Source: Solanum dulcamara
Lineage: Eukaryota > Streptophyta > Magnoliopsida > Solanales > Solanaceae
Reading direction: 5' to 3'
DNA: 64,000 nucleotides
NCBI RefSeq assembly: GCF_947179165.1
Contig: NC_077240.1
Span: 5,940,001-6,004,000 of the forward strand
The position numbers and the translations under genes are program-made. Below the pieces are notes generated by a model. It had not been told where the DNA came from and did not search any database. It saw nothing but the letters and a program-made list of their open reading frames with translations. Position 1 is the first letter of the stretch; each line of letters opens with the position of its first letter. Shown here piece by piece: positions 10,863 through 21,319 of this stretch.

Positions 10863-12506
10863 ATGGACAGGAGAAGATGCAAATGCCAGCGGTGCGGCAT
10901 GAATATGGCAGCTCCCATCGGAGCACAAACAATTAGCTGTCCAAGATGTCAATCTGTTACACAACTCCAACCTGCAAGAAACAATGGCTTTGCTAATTTC
11001 CCCCCTGCCAACAACAATATGCGCCCCGGACTTCCAGCTTATCCTGCAAGGGCAAGAAGATTGAGTCCAAATGCTAATAATAATTTCCAGCCCCAACAAT
11101 TCAACCGCCCTATGTCACCGCAGATTAATAATATCCGAGCTCCTGCGGTACATGGACGAAAACGAGCAGTTCTGTGCGGAATTAATTACCGTGGCCATCC
11201 AAAGAGTCTTAAGGGAAGCATTAATGATGTTCTATCCATGAGATATTTTCTGGTTGAGAAGTTGGGGTTCCCAAATGCATCAGTAATTGTCCTTACAGGT
11301 ATGTATTGTTATATGTTTGAACGTCTCACTTAATTAACATTCTAGTAATGAAAACAGTCAAAACTAGACATTTCAACATAAATAATCAGATTTCTAACAT
11401 GTATACACACAAAATTTTGCAGAGGATGAGAAAGATCCATACAAATACCCAACCAAGGCCAATATCAGATCAGCCTTACGTTGGCTTGTTCATGGTTGTC
11501 GACCAGGAGATTCACTAGTGTTCCACTACTCTGGTCACGGGGCACGAGTACGAGACCGCGATGGTGATGAGATTGATGGGCATGATGAATCATTATGCCC
11601 TGTTGATTATGAGACAGAAGGAAGGATACTAGATGATGAGATCAATAGTACCATTGTAAGGCCTTTACCCCCAGGAGCCAGACTTCATGGCATAATTGAT
11701 GCATGCTACAGTGGAACTTTCCTAGATTTGGCCTTTGTCTGCAGAATAAAAAACAGGTTATTAAGCAACTAACCCTATTGATGCTTGATCCTGCAATGAA
11801 ACTTCAGATTAAGTTAATAGTAAAAGTAGTATGACAAAATGTTATCAAGCAGGGCAGGATACTCTGAGTGGGAAGACCACCGGATCGGCTCTTACAAAGG
11901 TACCAGCGGCGGAACAGCTTTCTCTATCAGTGCCTGTGACGACCATCAAAGTTCTGGAGATACAACGGTTAGTATTTGTAAATGCAAATCACACACTTCT
12001 GTACAAACATGACCAAACTAATGCAAGTATACTAACAGGAATAGTCTTAATCATAACTTAGTTTGTATTGCCTGTAAAGGTCTTTAACTTCTATCGTGCT
12101 GTGTTATGTTCTAAGACACATGGATTTCTCGAGATATTATTGGTACGTTCACTTTTAGCACCTTCAATCATCAATCTTGGATTTATGCAGGCATTCACAG
12201 GCATTCCAATGGGTGCCCTGACTTATAGTTTCATCCAAACGTTGGAGCAAGAGACTAAATTGACTTATGGAAGGTTAATTATGAGTATGCATAATAAGAT
12301 TCGTGAAGCACAGAAAGGACTAGGCCTTAATGGTGCAAATGAAACTCAGGTACGCTTCTATGAGATTGTCAAAAGAAAAAGAAAAAAACAGTACACTGTT
12401 GCACCTTCGTCGTACTTGTCTAATGCATTTTATTGGTCTTTCCCAGGAGCCTCAATTATCCTCGTCTGAGCCGTTTGATATACACGCCAAGGTGGTGGCT
12501 ATATAG
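10863..12506 (+). CDS. type I metacaspase with LSD1 zinc finger, copy B (AtMC3-like)
   Basis: Five coding exons: 10863-11298, 11423-11756, 11853-11967, 12191-12349 and 12447-12506, giving 367 aa. Domain order equals copy A: LSD1-type zinc finger with CQRC and CPRC near the N terminus, Pro/Asn-rich linker, p20 starting KRAVLCGINYRG, His184 in YSGHG and Cys240 in DACYSG, then the p10 segment with SACDDHQSSGDTT. Exon lengths match copy A exactly for exons 3-5, and all splice phases are preserved. The intron 1 acceptor is a normal ttgcag, unlike copy A. The ATG at 10863 was preferred because it aligns with the copy A start. It lies directly upstream of the convergent gene at 14.0-16.0 kb. Expected role: Ca2+-activated Arg/Lys-specific protease of cytosol and nucleus. 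Confidence 0.92.
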
Positions 12507-13037
12507 GAACTTAACAACTCCATCTTGAATACGGCTTCCCTCCCCATCACGAGTAGATTTACTCGTAGTATTGTTCTGGTGTGAATCCTAATCGTATATT
12601 TTTGTTATGTTTACTTAATCAATATCGCTGAAAAACTTCCAGATGGAAATTTGCTCGGTCAGCTTGTCTACAGCTACATATTGTCACATCCTTTATGTCG
12701 TGAATTTGCAGCAGAGCTTGTTATTTCGAACAGGGCATGGAAGATAATTGAACCACATGAACAATAGGAAATTAAAAGAAGCACTCTTTTACATGAAGGC
12801 TTGAAATCACCACATGCCTGTTGTTATCCTATAAAGAATTTTCGACATAACTTAAGTATCAAGGGATGTTTCTATATTGATATATCACAAAATGGAGTAC
12901 TCGAATAATAAAACTTCAAAATATTAGAAAACTAGAAGAGAAGTCAATGTAATCTGCAGGAAAGAACATTTGAGGCCTGATATTAAGTAAACTACTCTTC
13001 TCAATTTACTGTAACTTGGAACACTTTATAAATACTA
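12507..13037. other. metacaspase B 3' UTR and spacer
   Basis: Sequence up to about 12700 parallels the region after metacaspase A ('gatggaaatttgctc', 'cagctacat', 'catcctttatgtc'). No gene is seen. Confidence 0.5.
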
Positions 13038-13635
13038 CGGTTTTACATGGACCGAGTTGGTTCGGATTTTTTACAAACTAAACCAAATCATTTGTGTCGG
13101 GTTATTAAATCTATAAACCAAACCAAACCAATAAAAGTCGGATTTTTCGATATCAATTTTTCTCGGATTTTTCAGGTTTTTTCGGATTTCTCGGGTTTTT
13201 CATAGATCTAATAAAAAGCACAGAGCAGTGCTTCTTAAAAAGAATTCTAGTACAAAATATCAACATATAAGATGGAGGCAGAATATTATTTGAAGTTTTA
13301 ACTTTATAATATAACTTTATAAGATAGAGTTTTTCTGTATATTATTTAGATGGATTTTTCAAGTCCAAATCTAAATGTAAGAAAGAAAACAAAAATCATG
13401 AAAAAAATTTAAAAAATATATATAAATTACATTTTAATAAATATTTTTATGTATAACATAATTTAAAAGTAGTATATCTATAATCGGATCGGTTTGAACT
13501 TTTTTTAATTAAAACCAAACCAACCCTATAATGGTCGGATTTTTTTTTCCAACACCAAACCAAGTCAAACCAAACCACTAGTCGGATTGTTTTTCCGGTT
13601 TGGTGCGATTTATCGATTTGCCCTGTACAGCCCTA
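13038..13635. mobile_element. 598-bp non-autonomous DNA transposon-like insertion
   Basis: The insert is bracketed by the 10-bp direct repeat ATAAATACTA (13028-13037 and 13636-13645). The matching site in unit A (about 7920-7945) is uninterrupted, so the ends are supported by an empty site. The ends are weak inverted repeats (ggttttacatggac against gggctgtacagggc). The interior is rich in 'aaaccaaacc' and 'tcggattttt' in opposite orientations near the two ends. The 9-10 bp duplication suggests a Mutator-like origin, but no transposase is present. Confidence 0.75.
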
Positions 13636-13636
13636 A

Positions 13637-13770
13637 TAAATACTATCAAACGTGCATATGCAATGTAAGCGTGCTCTGGACTTATAAATTTGCTGTAAAT
13701 TGGAGCACTTTATAAATACTATCAAACGTGCATATGCAACGAAAGCGTGCTCTGGACTTATAAATTGAAC
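13637..13770. repeat. short tandem duplication next to the insertion
   Basis: The block 'aataaatactatcaaacgtgcatatgca...gctctggacttataaatt' occurs twice in a row, beginning about 13637 and 13710, with few differences. Unit A has it once (about 7925-7980), so the doubling happened in unit B. Confidence 0.7.
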
Positions 13771-14000
13771 TAGAGGAAAAATAATTACAACACATAGCTA
13801 ACTGATACACTTTCTTTGGACCTTCATAAGCATTTTCCTGCTAAGGAGCAAAACCTACATACAATGATGGGCCAGATAGAGGAATTAACACAGCAATATA
13901 ATCTTTTCCTCCACTTCCCATCACAGACTCCTTCCTTGCCAGAAAGATGGAACTCCAAGTATTTAGAATCAATCTAACCCAAAGGTTTTTCATAGAAAAT

Positions 14001-16020
14001 TCAGTGAAGCAAAAGCTTACGAGAAGCTGTGCACCAGTGAGTGTAGCAATCATGAAGATTGGGCCAGTCAGAGGAAGGGCAATAGGTGAAATGGTGAAGC
14101 CAAAGGGACAACACCTTTTCTTGCTCGTCTTCTTGTTCCAATGTCCCTATGATCTGCTCTAATATTCTTTCAAGCTCAGCCCTTTCGCTAATACTTAGGA
14201 CTGGAGTGTCTGTACCGTTGCTTGCTCGACATAGCAATGGCAGCCATGACATCAGCATATTCATGTTTGTCCGCCTGAGATGCTCTTTTGTACTTTCTTC
14301 ATCCTCTGCGTCTTTTGCTATTTCTCTGGATTGTTTGAATAAGAACGCTAGAAAGAGCACAAAAACATAAAGAGAAATTCAGAACATGGCGCTTTTACTA
14401 TCCCAAAAAGCAATTAAATAAGACAAATGGTGATAACTTTATATCATACCAAATATCAAATTTGAATAGCAACTCATGATGAGATGTAGTACCCAATAAA
14501 ATATGTGAATACATAATAAAAACTTTCTCATCAAATGGCTATGGAAAGCTGAGGAATACAGAAAAGAACATATTATGGCCATAGAAGCTTATATGGAAGG
14601 CTCCTTAAAATGGCTTGCCTCACACGAACCACGTTTTACACAGTTAATTTGCAGAAAAGGGGTCTAAGCATATGCAGCAGGTGCAACCTATGTAATAATA
14701 TGAATTGGGAAACCTTGAACATCTATTTCTTGATTGGACTCTACTCCTATTGCCTGAAATGCCTACAAGAAAAAAAGATGAGAAAGACAAGGAAAGCAAT
14801 ACGAAAGACTCTTCTCTTGCAGAAATCTAGTATAAAAGGATTAAAAGATGTTTTGAAGGGAAATGTGAGGCTGTACAATGCAAAATATATATGTGTCTGC
14901 AATCATTCAGGTTTATGAAGTTGCTACTACAATCTAAATACCCCACTGCAGTGCAAATCCAATGGGAGATCTTTAGACAATTATAGACGATCAGACATAT
15001 TAATTCGCTAGATTGATCATAATCCATATCAGATGAGTTCTCCGTATATATTTGCTCAATTTCAGATTCATTTTACTTTAAATCTATATAACTTATGCTC
15101 GATATCTCCACGTACAACAACTATGCTTCAATCCGAAACAGATCCATGACTGGAAGCCCAATAAAAAGAACTGCGAAAATAAGAAACTGCAGTCAAAGAA
15201 TATTCCATAGACAATTACCTGAAACCTTAACAAGTGACCCCTGAAGCCGCGGTTCAGCAGAAAGAGCAAGCCAGGCCACATGTGAAGCCGAAGCCCACAT
15301 ATAAATAGCTTCATCAACACAACCACAAGCTGCCATCTTCTGAGCCAGCCATAGCAACTCCGCCGCCAGCTTCTCAGCCGAGCACCCAAACTGGCTCATC
15401 TGGTTCCTCGCCCTACCGCGCTGCCACACAACGTCGCCGTAATACCTAATCGCTCTCAAGCCGCGGCTCAATTTACCTATGTAACTGCCGCCGTCTCGAC
15501 CCCCACCGGCCACAAGTCCACTAACACCTCCGCCTTCTTCCGCCATCATGGCGGATTCCAGCTGGCTAAGCGTCCGCGTAAAAGCCGCGGACAAGGCGGC
15601 GCAATTCACTTCCCTCAAAGCTTCGTTACCCTCCAAGAGATTCTCATCAATTAGCCTCTCAGCCAATGATCTCACCACTTCATATTTCCTTGAACTCACC
15701 GGAATATCATTCATAATCGACAACACTTGGGTCAAGGCCCTATATATCCCGGACTCCGCACCCCCGCTCGTTGCGGCCGGAGAATAAGTCTCCCCCTTTT
15801 GGGGTTTCAAAGGGTAGCCGTAATTTTCTCCAGAAGGGAATAAGGAAGGTAAAAGGCGAAGAAAAAAGAGAAAAGCTGAAATAAGGAAATAACGTATAGT
15901 TTCCAGAAGTTTGTATCTTTCTGCTAAGAGGATGAAGGGTTTATCAGCAAAGACAAACGCCGATGTCAATAGGTTTCTAAGAAGCAAAGGAGCTATGGAG
16001 GAAGAACTACTTTCCGTCAT
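14001..16020 (-). CDS. conserved plant protein of unknown function, two exons
   Basis: Minus-strand exons 16020-15219 and 14347-14001 give 382 aa. The splice is donor CAG|GTAATT and acceptor TTTCTAG with phase 1, joining LVKVS to AFLFKQ. I chose the ATG at 16018-16020 (MTESSSSS) because a conserved-looking protein begins there; an in-frame ATG at 16183-16185 would add 55 residues of low-quality sequence. Residues 43-62 are strongly hydrophobic (FLISAFLFFLRLLPSL), one likely membrane segment. Later come GETYSP, a segment containing VSSRKYEVVRSLAE, and a C-terminal ...WCTASRKLLLH. The layout resembles an uncharacterised plant family, but I cannot name a function. It converges on metacaspase B, and its last exon was copied behind metacaspase A as a broken fragment. 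Confidence 0.85.
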
Positions 16021-17335
16021 GGCCAGTTGGTCGGAAAAATCTCCCACCGGTGGTAGACGACAATTATGGGAAATCTGAGGCCCAAGAAAACGCATTATAG
16101 GCAAAAAAACGGGTCGGGTTGAACAGCTTAATGGTGCCCCGGAAGAAACATAAAGAAAAATCACGGATGATTGATTTTGGACCATAAAAACATTGGACTA
16201 AACGTCATTGCATGCAAAAAATTCCTGCACAGTTAATTATCCCGGGAAATATAAAATGAACAAGGTCGTTATTATTGGAAGAATATTCCTTTGGTATTGG
16301 TAATATAATATACTATGATTCTGAATTCCAAATAATAAAGATTTTGAGGGGGAAAAAGAAAAAAAAATGGGGTATTTGTTATTTTTAAGGCCAACGAGAT
16401 TTGAGGTTAATGGTGAAGATTTGAATAATGAGACTAATACTCCTCACCACCAATTAGTAATCATCAATACTCTCTAAATTTATGTTAGTTGTTACTAATA
16501 AAGAAATTAGAACGTGTGAAATGTTTTGGTCAAAGAATCAGGAACAGAATCACACTCATGCAAGGATATTCTCAGTAGTAAATGTTTTACCATTCAAATA
16601 CGTATATACTCCTATTGTATTTAATGATATAATTATATTGGGTAAAAAGTAGTTTGCATGTGTGGCAGAGTAGAGGATGGACACGTGCTCATTGTAAAAT
16701 TGTTAGTTTTAATTGTAACTCAACCCGATTTGTTATCGAGGTCGTGTGATAATCGTCATCGAAAAAAAAGCGGAAGCTTAAGGCCCGAACACAGGAAAAA
16801 AGACATGTGTCTCGATGACACAATAAAAAAAAATCCAATTATAACTTATCCCTACTTTTTCTTAAATTATTCGATTTCTTTGATTTTTCTCAGATTTCTG
16901 ATACATTAGTGGTGTTTCTGATACATCACGTTTTGTGTACATAATAATTAATGTTGTTGATTTATTTATGGAAAGGTAACTTAAATCAAGTTAAGTTTCC
17001 TTCTTTCAATCAATTACTTAGCTAAATAAGGGAATTAACCCATACAAAGCGTAACAGTTATGAGGGACTTGAAAAAATTAAAAAACAGAGAATATGATTA
17101 TTGGCGGAATGGCGGCGGAGGTGACTGTCTTGCCAATGGAAGACGATGAAGAGGAATCCTATTTAATTTCCCCTTCCGATGCTTGGATATATAACTGAAT
17201 GGAGAACAAAAGCTCCTGCTTAATGCTTATCTCTGCTGCAGCTTCACATTTAATGAGTGTTGGGTCACGTTTCCTGAAATTCAAAAAACAGAGCATAGGA
17301 GTTTGATACATTAGAATATATGATACAAAAGTGAC
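16021..17335. other. divergent upstream region, AT-rich
   Basis: The first ~200 bp should hold the promoter of the minus-strand gene ending at 16020. No other gene is supported. From about 16890 'gatacat' and 'tgtatcag' words become frequent, leading into the minisatellite. Confidence 0.4.
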
Positions 17336-17842
17336 CTTATGTATCAGAAAAATTTATGTATCAAGCATTAAATCTTATGTATCAGAAAAATTTATGTATC
17401 AAGCATTAAATCTTATGTATCAGAAAAATTTATGTATCAAGCATTAAATCTTATGTATCAGAAAAATTTATGTATCAAGCATTAAACATTATGTATCAGA
17501 AAAATTTATGTATCAAGCATTAAATCTTATTATCAGAAAATTTTATGTATCAAGCATTAAACATTATGTATCAGAAAAATTTATGTATCAAGCGTTAAAC
17601 CTTATGTATCAGAAAAATTTATGTATCAAGCGTTAAACTTTATGTATCAGAAAAATTTATGTATCAAGCGTTAAACCTTATGTATCAGAAAATTTTATGT
17701 ATCAAGCGTTAAACCTTATGTATCAGAAAAAATTATGTATCAAGCGTTAAACCTTATGTATCAGAAAAAATTATGTATCAAGCATTAAACCTTATGTATC
17801 AGAAAAAATTATGTATCAAGCATTAAACCTTATGTATCAGAA
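17336..17842. repeat. 38-bp minisatellite, about 13 copies
   Basis: The unit reads GTATCAGAAAAATTTATGTA followed by tcaagcattaaatcttat. It recurs head to tail about 13 times with point changes such as cattaa/cgttaa and aaaaattt/aaaaaatt. One unit near 17530 has lost two bases. Each unit holds two TATGTATCA words. The same word is scattered to 18060 and again at 32280-32390. Confidence 0.92.
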
Positions 17843-18680
17843 AAATCGTAAAAAACTGAAGACCTTATGTGTCATGTACATAATAGCAAAAAACTTATTA
17901 GAACCTTATGTATCAACATATGAAATGTTTATCAACACTTAAAAATACAAGAAAAGAAATCTGATACATATAGACTATATCAGATATGGTTAAAAGATAT
18001 CTGATACATATAGTCTGATGCATTTATTCGCTGCATTAAGGTCTGATATATTTGAATAATTCATACCTTTGGAAGATTATGTCGTGTTGTAACACCTTCG
18101 ACTTTCTCCTCTACTTTTTGAGGTGATTGCTGAACTATAAATTTTGACTTTGCAATTTGAGATTTCGATTTTGCATGTAAAGTATCCATAATTAATGGAT
18201 CGTTGAGATGCTTGGATCTAATCTCTTTATACCCTTCACCAGAAGAATCAGACTCCGATGAAACAAGAATTTTTTTATTTTGATTTAATTATGTGAGACC
18301 AACACTAAATGATGGATATGATTCCATATGTATCAGTGAATAGAAGATTAAAATCAACAAAAACATACAGTTGAAATCAATGGAAAATCGAAGGAGATGG
18401 AATTGAAGAGAGATTCTAGAGAAGAAAGAAATTGAATTACCTTATTTAGAAATTTGAATTTCAGAAAAATATGAATTGAAATTCAAAAAGAAACCGTTGT
18501 ATATGGGGCTTCAAATTAGGCGTGAATTTAGGATAGTTGGGGAGAAGGAATGGGATGTATCAGTGAGTTGGAGAGAGAATTAAAAAAAGAGGAATTTTTG
18601 AGATTTTTATAAATGATAGGAAATAATAGTAAATATAGTAATATAAGGTGTATAGTTAGGTAATTTTCCCAAAAAACAAA
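17843..18680. mobile_element. probable non-autonomous repeat element flanking the minisatellite
   Basis: The end of this region (about 18595-18678) is similar to about 32388-32478: both read 'gattttta...aatgata.gaaataa.ta.aaatata..aatata', then 'tgt.ta.tt.g.taattttccc/tttcc'. Both also carry nearby TGTATCA words. This suggests two members of one dispersed element family, the first expanded by the minisatellite. No coding capacity or clear termini are visible. Confidence 0.4.
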
Positions 18681-21319
18681 GCATCAAATACGCTAGATAT
18701 ATTTGTAAAATCCTATTATCAACAACAGAGGAATATTAATTGTTTAGCCAACAGTATTGTAATGTGGGATACTGCTATTAGTTGTACTATTCTAGTGCCT
18801 CAAGCTTTTTATATTTCGCTATTACTTTACAACTTTTATTCCTTGAAGCGTCCCCTAATTTGAGACCAACAACACTTTAATATCACCGGATCCAGTGCAA
18901 ACACACATCATCGGAGCTTCATTGTTTCCTACGATTTTATTTGCTTTATTTATCATTTTTATTTATTTACTTAGCATTTAATAATCAAACATAACGAGTT
19001 AAATTTCGATGTATGTTATTAACCTCATTACAAAGTCAACTATCCTGTTTTCTTGGGTAAAGAGTAATAATTTCTTCACTTACTAGTGTAACATATTGGA
19101 AATGAACACAAAGGTGGGTCTCATCGGCATTATTGTCAAATGGCAGTAAATTCGCGTGTAGATACTTAGTACACATTTCTCTTGCATTATTTAAAACATG
19201 ATTGACATTTTCTTCCTTTTTAGTTGTTATGATTTTTTTTAGAGAATCAAATAATATAAATTTTGATTAATATTTTTAAGATGTACTATTTTCTCATCAT
19301 ATTGATATTAAAAAATTACAATTTATAATATTTTTTTTATAATTTTTGAATATCCAAATTTTTATATTAAAATATCAAATTAATATAATTTAATTTAATT
19401 TTGAATATTAATCAAATTCATTCTCGAAAAAACGCAACATATAATGGAAAAGAAACAGAAGTAACTGGTAAGTTACCTTAGCCGCATCTTTGTTGAGTCC
19501 GGGCTAAAATAAATTAGGCAAGGCGAAAATATTATGTTTTGCTGTTTCAAGACCAGTATAAACTTGTGATATCCAACCTCTTAATACAAGTTGGAATTAC
19601 ATCAACCTTTCGCTATTATTATATGCAAAGAAAAAAAATGATCATTAAAGGTAATAAATGAGTGGGTCAAACAGATCAAATAGAGTACTATGAGGCAGAG
19701 ATACTAACATGGGTTGTGGTATATAGTGGTGAAACTTTTTCACCGATGTTTTGAATTCGAGCCCTAAGTATAGAGAAAATTTTGTTGGAAGCGTTACTCC
19801 CAAGTGGACCTGCAGTGTGCGATCCGAATTTAATTTGAACTTCAATGCGGACTATTGATATCCAACCCTCCATAAAGAAGAAAGTAGGAAAAATTAAATT
19901 CAACGCCTTTACTGGTGCCTATCTTTTTGGAAAATTGTTACTTATATCCGCGGTGTTAGTGGGTGGAGAATTAATGACAATAGGCAGAAGAACTATACTA
20001 TATCTGGAGATCTTACATTTACAGCGATTTATTACTTGAGCTTTAGCTCTCTCTGTCATGACAAGCAGGGGCGGATGTAGCTTTTGGGTAATGAGTTTTT
20101 CTAAATTCACTCATTTTAATGCTGTGTAAATTTATATAGAATAAAGCTTCACTAAAATTATACTTAATAAATATGAAGTCATAACTTTAAAAATATAATA
20201 GATTCAATGATAAAAACTTTAATATAAAATGATTAAAATCCATAAAATTTTAAATCAATAATCAGTCTTCGATAACAAGTTGGGTTGGCAGGTCAAAAGA
20301 CATCGTTTTCTTATTTTGAGACAGCCACATAAAAGAATTGTAGCTACTGTACAATTGTTGAACTGTTCAACACGATTCATTGACAATTCCTTATGGTCTT
20401 ATGTCCCAATCCACCCCCTAGCTACTTGATGACGCTATGTTGAGTTGTTAACTATCTCGTCTCTCTAGTTTTGCACGAGTCTTAATTCTTTCTTGTCTAT
20501 GTTTTTGATATCTTAAACAGTATTATAATTAATCTACATAGCCGTCTAGGCGTCCACCCAACCGTCTAAATTAAAAATAGCCAACAATTACATAACTAAT
20601 ACTAACTAATAAATATATCACATGTATTTTTTGCATAATTTTTTAACTTAAAAATTTGTTAGTAGTATCTCCAAAAATCTGTTACAGAACGAAGCCCATA
20701 CACATGAAAAAGTAGTTGTTCTCTTCTTCTTTTTTTCCATCTGTTTTGACGAGAATTTCATCACTACACTACTGGTAACACCAAGTTACTTGAAAAATAG
20801 GATACGATTTGAGTAAATAATGAAAAATCATACATAACCTATAAGCCTCACCAAAGAATGTATCCATTTTAAGATCAAAATTCCATAACTTAAAAAGTAT
20901 TGATTTTTGATTTTGAAAACATCATACTAAGATTATGAAACTTGGCATTCTGCAAAATTATATTGTTGAACTAAATCATCAAAACGCTCACTCATTTTCA
21001 CCATGCAATAGTTGGCCAACAAATGCAACAATTGGAGTGTTCATGCAAAGTGACAGAAAGAATGATTCTGGGAATCTACAAACTGAATAAATCAACACAT
21101 AACAACCACACGGCCCGAGTAAAGAACTTAAATATTACAGAGGGTTGGGGGAGAGGAACATATCATAATCTCCTTCGCGGTAACATTTTAATAATTTATG
21201 CAGAATTGTCTGAGACTTGGTGCTTCTGTCAGTCTATAAACCGCGCCTCATCTAACAAATACCCCTCTAATAAATATATATATATACTGCACACTGGGAT
21301 GAATTCCCATGGATCAAAA
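18681..21319. other. intergenic, AT-rich
   Basis: I see no convincing gene, RNA gene or bounded repeat. Short open frames here lack codon structure and recognisable motifs. The last few hundred bases before 21319 should hold the 3' UTR of the minus-strand PP2C gene. Confidence 0.4.

Noticed and set aside
17336..17842. Regular repeats resembling a CRISPR array
   Set aside because: Units are directly adjacent without unique spacers and the genome is a plant; it is a minisatellite.
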